Assembly: GCA_045601045.1 (NCBI GenBank)
Contig: JAZRZA010000045.1
Coordinates: 1-64,000, forward strand
Length of the DNA: 64,000 nt
DNA from: UBA1181 sp045601045
GTDB taxonomy: Bacteria; Bacteroidota; Bacteroidia; Bacteroidales; Paludibacteraceae
Reading direction: 5' to 3'
A program made the translations under genes and the position numbers. Below the pieces are notes generated by a model. That model worked only from the letters and a program-made list of their open reading frames with translations, was not told where the DNA came from and did no database searches. Shown here piece after piece: positions 12,201 to 24,200 of this stretch (within the stretch, counting starts at the first letter, position 1; every line of letters begins with the position of its first letter).

Positions 12201-15200
12201 TTGATTTCGTAAGAGTCATCTGTTCCATTGATGGTGACACTCATCTCCGCATCGCCATTTTCGCAGACACTCTTATCTCCGTCGATTGCGACAGATGGAG
12301 TAGGATAGTAGTTGGTGTTTACTGTCTCTGTGCTTTGACACTCAGCCATCTCTACGGTCACTGTGTATTTCGTGCCCTCTGTGATCTTATCATTGAGCGA
12401 GCTTCCGATTTGGATGAAGTTGATGTCGTTCTCTTTTCTCCAAGTGAATGTTGTATCGCTTCCTAATGTGTAGTTGGTGATGGAGGCCTTAACATTGAAT
12501 TCGGAATCCTTACATTGCGTGATGTCTGTCGCGCTCAATTGGATGATAGGATAAGGCTTCGTATCTACCTCGATTTCATCCTTTGAACTACATCCATTGG
12601 TAGGATTGGTGCAGGTTACGCTAAACTTGCTCTTGACGTCAATCTTTTCAGTGATGCTGGCACCTGTCTTACCGTGGCTCCATACATATTCGTAATCTTT
12701 GTTTGGTGAACTAATTTCAATGGTCGCCTCGTTGCCCTCACATACTGGAGCCACATCCGCGATCTTCACCTCTGGATTAGGAAGAGAGTAGATGGTGAAT
12801 GTGGTGGTGTCGTAACATTGGGTAGCCTCGTCTTGCGCCACTACTTGGTACAAGGTGCTGCTGACTTTGCTGACACTTTGGATAGACAAGGTGTCTTTGT
12901 CGCTGTTGTAATGGATGTTGTCGTCTGATGCGTTTAGACAATTCTCATCCCAACAGTAACGGATGTTTCCTGCTACATTGGAAACATTTGCGCCCAACGC
13001 GTATGGAGATCCCGCACATACATTGTCGTCTCCGTTTCTCATGCCGTTGATGGTGACCACAGGTCTTGGCTTGACGGTGACGGTCACAAATGTGTCGACG
13101 GTACAGTTACCTGTTCCGGTGATGACCTTGATGTTGTAGGTGGTTGTCGCCTTTGGACTCAATTTTTGCTTAGCGACAGACTTGGTAGGATCCAATTCTT
13201 GCCAGTAGTAAGAGGCGTTCACCTTGTCGTTGCTGTTGATGATTGTGATCTCTGTGGCCTCGCCCTCACAAATGACGTTGTTTCCTTCAAATGTGATGAT
13301 TGGCATAGGAAGAACCTCTACGGTGACAGGCTCTTGACGCTCGCAATCAAATGGAGTATTCGCTACGACGATAAATTCTGTGTTTTGACTGATTTCCTTC
13401 TCCAACTTATCGCCTACGCTAACCATTGCTCCCTTCTCTCCGTTGTTGGATTCGTACCATGTGTAGGTGACATCTTCGAGATTATTGGTTGTGGTGGCCA
13501 CGACATTGGTTGCCTCGTTAGGACAGTTGGTCTCTGGAATGAACTTGATGACTGGTGTAGGTTTTACATCCACCTCGTATGATTTGCTGGAGACACAGTC
13601 GTTCTTGTCGGTCACCTCCACGTTGTAGGTGATTTGTTTCTCCATATAGTTGATCAATGGAGTCATTACGATTTGGGTCTCGTCGCCAGCCTTAGGCATG
13701 AAGTCGCTGGTGTTGCTTGCGCTCCAAACATAACGCTTGATGGAGGCTGGATCGTCACACTCCACGGTGAGTGTCTTCGTTTGATCTTCCTCGCAGATGA
13801 TGTTCTCACCTACAATACCCTTGATGATAGGCAATGCGTTTATCTCCACAGTGGTATCTTTGGTGATTTCACATCCCTTAGAAGATGTCGCTTTCACCTT
13901 GAAGATATAGCTTCCTTGCATATTCGAGATGGTTTGTGAAGTGCCGCTTAATTGTTGGCTACCGCCATTCCAAGACCACTCGTAGTGATTGTCACTCTCT
14001 TTGCTCTTTACCTTGATGGTCATTGGCTGATCGTAACATACGGTTGGTGCCTCGAAGTTGAAGGTTGGATCTGGATTCATCGCCAAATCGATGGTGGCTG
14101 AATTTTTGCAGACCAAAGTGGTGTTGGTGAAACTTTGTGTGATGGATGTGATGACAGTGAAGCTTGTGTCTTGGGTAATGATTGGTTGTATCTTGTTACC
14201 CTCCGCGATGCTCATGTCACTCTCCTTACCTTGGGATACATAGTACCATGTCGGATTTTGTCCATTACCGCTTGCCGTCAAAGTGATGGTGTTTCCGTTA
14301 CAAAGGTTGCCCTCTTGAGCCAATGATACGGTAGGCAATGCCACCTCGTTGATGACAATCTCCGTTTCGTCGCTGCTACATTGAGTGTCCGAATCGTTCA
14401 TTTTTGCGGAAACATAGTATTTACCACCCTTATTCACTGAGATGGTGTCTCCGCTTGGGTAGGTGGTGAAATCGTTTTGATCCTTCCTCCAAGTGTAGGT
14501 TACATTAGCTCCGTAAACCTCCTTGACAGCGACAGTTGTCTTTTCTCCTTCACAGATAGCGCCTGCGGTTGAGATGACCAATTCTGGACGTGGATTCACA
14601 TTGATTCTGACGATGCTGTCGGCTGAACAATTGCCCAACTTCGCTTCGATTTGGTAATTCTCCACACGCTTGCTTCCCTTGCTAGTGGTCAATTGTGTTT
14701 GAACTTCGGATTCACTGATGATACCGTTTCCTGTTGTCCATTTGATGTATTCTCCATTGGTGGAGGCCTTCATATTCACCGCTTCTCCGCTACAAATCAC
14801 GCCATTTGTAGGAATGCCTGTGATATTGATGGTCGGCGCATTCTTTACGTTTACACTCTTTGGAGCGGAAGCGTTGCTTGCGCATCCGTTTTGATCCACA
14901 CCGCTTGCTGAGATGCTAAATGCCTCTTTGATCTTGTTGACTACAATCTCACTACTATCTGTTGTGTTGCAAGAGATGATTCCTGCATCTTTTGGTGAGA
15001 TGGTCCAACTGTATGTTTCCGAACCGGATGCCTTGAAGGTGATGGATCCACCTTGGCAGACCTCATTCTCTCCGTTGATGGTGACTGTAGAGGTTTGGTA
15101 AACATTAATCGTTTGGCTTCCCTCGGCAGGACAGTTGTTGGCGTCGATTGCGGACACTTTGTAAATCTTTCCTGTGGTTATTTGATCAGTGATTTCCGCA

Positions 15201-18200
15201 CCGTTCTTGCTCTCATTAATCCAAGTGATGGCGTTTAGTCCGCTGTTGCTGATGCCAATGGTCAAAGGTTGATTCTTACATACCATAGTGGCTCTACCGT
15301 TGGTTGCCTCACCATTCACCTTGAATGAAAGTTCTGTAGGCTTGTGTACTTCTGTGAATACGCTGATGTTATCTTTCCTACAACCATCTTTCACCACGCT
15401 GATGGTGAAGGTCTTGTCTCCAGTTAATTTCGCTTGGGAAGTCCAATTCGGTAATTCGTTGGAGATGGTAGTGGTTCCATCTGGCCACATATAGGTATCC
15501 GCATTACTTTCAGTAATTTGGATGGTAGGATAACCATTGTAGCAGATTGGATTGGATACAGCCTTGACAGTAGGGAATGGCTTGGTTTCAACATCTAATG
15601 TTGTGGCGTTGTGACAGTTGTTGTCGTCAGCTACCTCCAAGCGAATCTTTTGAGTCTCTGTCAAGCTCATGATGGTGTAGTCATTGCCGCTTCCCAATGT
15701 CGTTCCCTTCTTGGATCCATCCGCATTGGAAGCTGACCAATCGTATGATTTGAATACACTATTCGCACGCAATACCATATTGCTTCCGTAACATACAGGG
15801 TTCTCGTCTGGAATGATTTGTACGATAGGAAGTGGATTGATGTTGACGTAGAAGTCGGTCGTGCTTGCACATTTCGTATCGCCATCAGTCACTTTCAATG
15901 ATACGACGTATTGGGAAACCTCCTTGTCTGTCGCGGTCAGTTGAACAGTGGATCTCTTATTATCGCTGCTGTTCCAAGTGTATGATGTGGCACTCCACTC
16001 ATAAGATGGATTGTGAGTGTCGTTGGTGACTGCTTGCAGATCAATGCTGTTGTCGATACAGATGCTGGCACTTGTTTGGTTGCCGTTCTCATCCTTGATG
16101 CCGATGGTTGGCTTTTGCTTTACAGGCACGGTGATCTCCTTGGTGTCTTGACATGTCTTTTCGTCGTTCCAAGCCGTGATGGTGTAAATCTTGTCGGATG
16201 TTAAAGTCTCGGTCTCTTGGAAGATGGCTCCGCGGTCCTCATCTGATTTGGTGCCATCGCCTGTACCGCTGTAGTTACCCTCGCTATCCCATCTGTAATA
16301 GTAAGCTCCATGTAATTTGATGGTTGGCTTGGTACCCGCGCAGACATAGGCTGGCGACTCTAACTCGAAGGTTGGCTTATTCGCTTTCACCACTTTGGCC
16401 GGTGTCATATCACTCTTACATCCGATAAAGTTGGTAGCTACTACAAATAGGGTAGTGTCGTGTCCTTTGATGTCATCGACTGCCACACTGAAATTCTTTC
16501 CAGTACCCACTTTGGTGTTCTTATCGTTATTCCACCATTCGTATTGGGTGGCTCCCTCCGCATTCGCTTCGATAGTGACTACACTACCTGGACAAGCCGC
16601 GTTTTTGTATTCGAATGTCGGATTCTCTTGTTTTACGGAAGAGGCGATAATGCTCTTGGTGTTAGAACATTGCTTGTCGTCTTTTACCGTGACAAAGTAA
16701 CTGATGTTTGTGCCGTCAGGCGTGATGGTGCACTTTTGTTGGTTGCTATTGTTAACCACGATGCCATCTTTGCTTCCTGTCGCGCTGCCTTTCCTCCAAT
16801 CGTATGAATTGTATTGTCCAGAGACGGAGAGTACGATGCTCTCGCCGTCGCAGACTGTGTTGTTGTGGGTGTTGTCCGTGATAATGGAGAAGTTTGGCAA
16901 TGGATTGACGATGGTGGTGGTCTTCACCGGATCGCTGACACATTGTTTGACGATTTCTCCCTCATCGTTTCTGTAGGTGTAAGTACCGGTGACAGAGTAG
17001 GTGTAGCTTGCTGTCAATTTCTCTGTCACATCTGGACCAACACCCTTGTTGAGCCAGTTGTAAGTTACGTTTGGTTCGGTAACCTTCACCTTTGTTGTGG
17101 ATGTTTCACCCGAGCAGACCTCGTCAGGTACCAATTCGAAAGAAGGAACTGGAACTGCAGTCACGTGGAGGTAAGAGGTGGTGACACAACCGTTTTCATC
17201 GGTCGCCACCAATTTATAATCTTTGTCTCCATCGATCTTCTCCGTGATGGACTTATTGCTTGAAATCACAAAGTCTTCATTTCCTGCTTCTGTCCAAGAG
17301 TAACTCATGAAACTCTCCTTGAATGATTTCAAGGTTAAATTATTGTTGATACATTGAGCGGAGTCTCCATCGATCTTGTTTGGTGTTTTGTCGAAGGCCA
17401 ATACTTTGTATGTTGCCTTGCTGCTACATCCCAATGAAGAGTTGCTCGTAGCGGTTACAACGAATTCGTATGGATTGTTTTTATCCTCTCTTTTGCTTTC
17501 AGGGAAGAATTCAATGTATTCGTAGTTGAATCCAAGTACATCGTAATCTCCCGTGTTTGGTGAATACCATTCGTATTTAGCGTTCTCCGCATGCACAGTT
17601 AGCGTAAATACGTCGCCCACGCAGACTTGACTCATTTGGTCATCTGTGGCAGGTTCGAATGAGATGACTGGCTTCTTCTCCACGTTTATGGTTACAAATG
17701 TGTCTGACTGACAGCCGTTGTTACCATATACGGTTAGATTATAAGTTTGGGTCTCGTTGATAACGCCAAAGTTTACCATGTCGCCGATGGTCGCGTCTTT
17801 ACCTTGTAATTGAACACTGCTGATGCCATCGTTGTTTTTGTCGGTGAATGTTACCATAGCGGCATCTCCCTCGCAGACAGTTGGCTCTGTGAAGAGTGCT
17901 TTCGGTTTGGTGTCCAAAAGAGCTTTCGCCTCTTTAGGTGCCGATTCACAGTTGTTCTCGTCGATACCGTGTACGGAGAATGTCATCGCCTCGTTGACGA
18001 CTGGGTAGATGTATTCTCCTGTCAAAACTGTGTTTTCATTCTCCCAAATGAATTGCATAGATCCCTCTCCATTCTCTTTCTCAGCATGAAGGGTAGCGAT
18101 CTCTCCACCGCAGACCTTAACGGTCGCGATATCTTTGATTACTGGTATAGCATGTACCTTTATGGTAATGGTTGCCTCTCTAGGACAATCATTGCCTCCA

Positions 18201-21200
18201 AAACCTGTTACGGTGTAGGTGTGCTCTCCTGGCGTTGCAGGGGTCACCGTAACTACGCTGTTGTCTGCCACTTCAGAGGTGAGGCCATCCCATTCATATC
18301 TTTTTGCGCCAGTAGCTGTTAGTGTCACGCTTTCACCCAAACAAATTTGTTGGTTGATTGGGTTGCTCTCGATTTGGACATTTGGAGAGGCGCTTACATC
18401 CATGGTGACGCTCTTGTAGTCTGACTTACAATTCTCCGCACTTGTCGCATAGACGGTGTAAACCACAGGTTCTCTTTGACCTTGCGACTCAATGAATTTT
18501 GTGTTAGGTGCGATGATGGTTTCGTTCAAATTGGTTCTGGTCACGGTAAATGATTTCACATTCGCCGTGTCATTGAACAAAATGGTTCCCTTTTGACCTT
18601 CACAAACGGCAGGCGCCTCTGCGGTGAAGGATGGGATAGGGTTGGCTTTTACCACTTTGCTATCTTCTCCGATACATCCATTGGCGTCGATACCCTTCAA
18701 TGAGAAGGTCGTATTGGTGTAGATGGTTGGCTTGTAGGTGCTTCCTCCACCCACATTGTCTCCGTCTTGAGCCCAAGTATAGTTCTTGGTGTCTACGCCA
18801 CTAGCGATCAACTCAACTGTGGTTCCTACGCAAACGCCATTTTCGCTTAAGATCTTCACATTTGGCAAACTGTTGACGTTTACATTGAATGTGGCAGGAG
18901 AGGATTTACAAATTCCCTCTTGAACTTCCACTTGGCTGACAATCTTATTGGTGTTTCCTGGCGCGATGTACTTCGCTTGGTAAGCGCTCTCTGTCTTGCC
19001 ATTGTTCCATGTGGCGTTATTCCAAATGTATGTTACTTTGGTAATGTCCGCATTGGTGACGTTTGCTTGTAGGATGATGCTATCGCCCTCACAAATATTG
19101 TTCTTTCCGCTGACACTGGTGATGGATACACGTGGAATGTCGTTCACCTTTACTGTCTTTGATTTAGTTGTCGTACACTTTCCATTGCCAAGCGTCGCCT
19201 TGATGGTATAATCCTTTGCGACGGATAGTGTGGTATCAAAGGTGATGCCAGTTCCCTTTCCGTTCTCCCAAATATAGGAGATGATATCCGCGTCGCTTGT
19301 CTCGATGCTGAACTTAACCTTGTCGTTTTTACATACCTCCTCTTTATCCACCTTGATTTCGAATTCAGGAGCGCCCGTTGTAAGGATGGTGTGTTTCTTT
19401 TCCTCCGATACACATCCGTTTTGGTCGGTACCTTGTACATAGAAATCGGTTGATCCATTCAATTCAGCGATGTTGTATGTGTTACTCTTGTTTTGTAGAT
19501 TGTTCTTGTCCACATCGTACCATACCCAACCGTCGCTCTTCATAGGTGTCGTGTTGCTAGCGGCTCCCGCTACGCTTAATTTCACATTTCTACCTGTACA
19601 TACAGTGGATACAGGCACTTGCGCCACGACGATTTCAGGTTTGTTTTTCACCTCCATGTTTTTGGCCTCTGACTTCGCCACACAGTTGTGCGCGTCGGTG
19701 GCTTGGAGTGTGAATTTTGTACTCTCTGAAATATTGACTCTAATGGTTCTGCTTTGTGGTGTGGTCGCATCGATGTAAGATACGGTTTTGCCTGCTTCAG
19801 GTACCCAAGTGTAGTTGAGATTGTCGCTTCCTATGGCGCTCAATTCCGCTACCTCTCCTTCGCATACAAATCCCAATCCGTTGTTGATACCGATGGCTTC
19901 ACCTGAATATACTTCCACGGTAATGTTGCCTTGAGCGGTACATCCCGCTAGTGATTGAGCAGTAATGACATAGTTTACCGCATTGGTCAATTCGCCCGTG
20001 TTGAATTGAAGTGACTTGTTGTCGCTGGTCACATTCTTCAAAGTCGATTCATATCCCCAAGTATAGACGTTTTGATTAACATCCGATACTGTAATGGTAG
20101 TTGATTCGTTTTGGCAAACGGTATCCTTTTGCGCTTTGAATACTAGAGATGGTTTCTGCTTTACCGTGAAGTCGATGAAATCTTCTCCCGCGCAACTTTT
20201 ATCGTTGATACCTGTCACAATGAATTTCACGTCATTTTTAATGACAGGGTTGATGGATTGGCAGGAAGAACATGGGTAGTTGCTGCTTTCGGTATCAATA
20301 ATTTGTCTCCATGTATAGCTATTTCCACCCTCCGCTTCCAAAGTAACGGCGTCTCCGTAACAGATACTCTTTTCTATGCTCTCCTTGTTTTTGATGGAGA
20401 TGGTTGGTTTGCTATTTACCACGATGCTGTATGTGGCTTCGCTGTAACATCCTCTGCTATCTGTTCCTATTACGGTAAATTTCTCTCTGCCAATTTTAGC
20501 GACAGAATCATATTCTGCGGTTACTGTGATACCGTTGTCCCATTCGTAAGTAGCTCCACCCTTGGCTGTCAACGACACATCTTCTCCCTCACAATATTCG
20601 TTCTTACCTGTGATGTAAATGTTTGGTCTTGATACAACGCTTAAGTTGAATGATTTCTCCTTCTTACATCCCATTTCAGAAGTGGCAATCGCTTTGATCT
20701 TATAGATAGAAAGATTACTCTTAGGTTGCTCATCTGTGAAGGTGTATTTTTGATAACCACTATACTTTCCTGTCATGTTGGAGTAATTTGGATCAGGAAT
20801 CCAAGTGATGGTGTCCGCATCGTGCTTGTTGACTATCTTCATAGGAATGTCTTCTCCATAGCATGCGAACTCCTTCTCCATGTTGAAGTCAGGATATGGA
20901 TATACGGTGATGGTTTTGGTCGCGCTGCTTGAACACATGTTCTCCGTTGATCCGACCACCATGATATTAGCGTTTTCCGATAATGGGAAGTTTACGTTTT
21001 TACCTGTGGCGTTCGCGATGGTTTTTCCACCCTCTGTCGAAGTGATGCTCCATGAGTAGGTTCCGTTTTCTCCCGCTCCCTCTGCGATCAATTTTACAAT
21101 TGAGTTTTCGCATGAGTCGGTTGATGCCACATCTCTGGTAATGGTGATGGTAGGGATCTTGCTCACAACCAATGTGGCAGGAGAAGAGGTTCCGATACAT

Positions 21201-24200
21201 CCATTAGAACCAAAACCTGATACTTTGTATTCCGTATCCTCGCTTGGGTCTACTGTTATTTCATTGCTCTTGTTGTCAGTGATAACAGTCCAACTATCTG
21301 AACTGCCTGCTTTTCTGTATTCCCATTTGTATTCTCCGCCTAGGATTCCTCCGGTAACACTTAATGTCGCTTGACCGCCTTCGCAGATACCTCCCTCTAT
21401 ACCAGTGATGGCCAATGCGGGTGCTTCCAAAACGTTTACTTGAACATACTCTTCTGTTTCACAGCCATTCAATGAACCGGTGATCAAGTATTCCTTGGTA
21501 CCCGCTTTGCCGATGTTATTGATGGTCCATGAATAGGCTACATTCGGATCGTTGTTTTCTGAAATGACACTCTTTTGGTAATAGTAAGTGTCCGCACCTT
21601 TCAACGTGATGATAGCTTCTCCATCCTCACAGTTGTTGCTACTTGCCTGCGTCGTGAGCACTGGGTAAGGTTTGGTGAAGAGTGTAGCTTGCGCTTGAGA
21701 TGGACAGTTGTAATCGTCATATCCGGTTACGGTAATCGTCTCTCCGGCCACATCCTCAGTATAGACAGCCACGGTGATTTTTTCTCCTACAGATCCGTTG
21801 CTCCAATTGAATTGGCGGAATCCAGTAGGATCGCTTCCGTCGGTTTTTGTGGCGTTTAATTCTTTGGTTCCTCCGACGCAGACTGGGGCAGGATCGTAAG
21901 TGATTTCCAATGCTGGCGCCTCGTGAATTTTCACCTCCACAGAGTCTGTCGATTTACATGCGCTGCTACCACTTTGGGTTCCTTCTACGTAATACCATCC
22001 GTCAGATGGATTTTCTTCTTCGTATGTCGTACCCTCTTTCGGCGTTTTATTTTTGTCATTCCACCACTTGTATGTGTTGGCTCCATCCGCTGATAGGGAT
22101 AATTTAGTTCCTTTACATATGGTTGTTAATCCCAAGATGCTGATCTTTGGTGCTGCCAGCACGTTGATGCTGAATTCGTTGCTAGACTTACATGTTATGT
22201 CTCCGTTGATCTTGATACCCTCTACCGCGTAAAATCTCTTCGCCTCGTTTGCCGTTAATTTCGCCTCGATAGGCGCTGTGGCAGGAGTAGCGGTGGTTCC
22301 AGCTTGTAGGGTATTGTCCACAACAATTGAATCGACACCACTTACCTTCAGTGTGAATTCCTCTCCTGCGCAGATGCCGGAGAACTCGTTGAAGGATATG
22401 GTAGGTTTTTTATACATATATATATATATGGAGTCTTGCGCGGTACAACCCAATTTGTCGCTACCGCTGACTTCGTATTTATAAATGTATTTGCCATCTT
22501 TGAAATAGGCGTTGTCTTCCGCAGGTGTTGCGGTGATAACTTCCAATGTTGGTTGACCTTGGTTAGGAGTTGTCCATACGAAGTTGTTAATGGCTTCATT
22601 GTTGCCATCCTTACCGGAAATTTTTAATACGGTGGATTCCCCTTCGCATATTTCCACATATCCATTTTCCCTTGTCTTATTGTCCGCTGTGATGGTGAGT
22701 TTTGGCAAAGGCATTGCGTTCAACTGGATGGAGTCGATTTGGTAACATCCGTTCTCTGCCTCTACTAAAAGGTAAAATTTGGTAGTGTCTGAGAGCATGA
22801 TGTCGGTTGTGTCTATGCGTGTGCCATTATCAGTTCCAAGCTTTAGGTTGATGTCATCCATATTTAAAACTTCTCCCTTGGCCCAACCGAACAAGCAATT
22901 TTGCATTGTGGAAGATCCGCTCAAGATGGCGGTTGTGTTTTTACATAAATCCACTTGTTTGATTTCTCCGTTAGGCGTGTACATGTTTGCGATGGTGATT
23001 TTGGCCACTGGCTTCTCGATTACAGAGACATCATGTGTGCCTGCGTAGATACAGGTTACATCCTTCCCACTTTCGCTTAACTCGTTGTGGTAAATTTTCA
23101 GTGTGTATCTCGCCGTACCGTTGGATGGTTTTGCCCAAAACCATCTGCCATCTGCACCTCTCTCTTTTTTCAATACGTCTCCTGCCTCGTTTTCCCATGC
23201 GTATTCATAGTAATCTCCTGGTGCCAATTCGCTAGCTGGATAAGATTCACTATCTAGCATCAACATGGTTGAATCTCCGTAACAAACACTTCCTGCACCT
23301 CTTATTATTACTTCTGGTCTTTTGTGTACTTGTATCGGTTTGTTGATTTCCACACGACAGTCGTTTAAGGTTACAACTGTCAGTTTTGTTGTGTTGGTGC
23401 ATCCTTCATCATCTTTGCAATTGAATATGAAGTTGGGATTTAATTCTCCTGTCTCGTATTTGCCGTCACCGCCGAAAAATGACCAAACTTGATAGGTGAT
23501 TTCATCATTCTTCTTTTTAGTTCCGTCTGCCATGGTCACCTCGTTGGTTTTGGATAGATTGTTGAACTGAACTTGGTTGTAGCAGGCTAGGTCAGTGGTG
23601 AAATCGACTGTGATTGGGTTGGTGGAGAGTCTGAATGGCTCTATAATCTTAGTGCATGCTTCTACCTTTGCATCGTTTTTTGCTGTGTTGTACATGGTGC
23701 AATAGTAGTTCACTCCATCCTTTATATCTTCATAAGGAATATTGCAAATGTTAGGGGATTCTGTTTTGGTGACAAATTCCCCCGTTTTGCCTTCCCTGGT
23801 CCATTTGTAAACATCGAAACCTTCCGGTGCTGTGATCGTGGCTGGTTGTCCTACATTTCCGCAGTTTTTGATCTTCAACTCCATCTTTTGAGAGGAGGCG
23901 TTGAAGTAGGCATAGGTCCTATGAAATCCTGCTGTTAAGGAGTGAACAAATGTTCTTTTTTGGTTACAAACGCTACATGTTGCAGTGAATGTTTTGTCAG
24001 TTACATCGGTCTTTGTTCCTGTCCATGTGTTCAGTCTTTGTTTTCCAGCCCCGTGATTGTTAGCATTTTCACATCTTGGTAGCATTTCCAGACAGTCTCT
24101 GTTGAACACTTCCAATACTATTGTTTTACCAATGTATTTTCTCAGGTCATAAGTAAGGGTTTTCCATCCATCGTAGTACATTTCACCCAGTAGTGATTGT

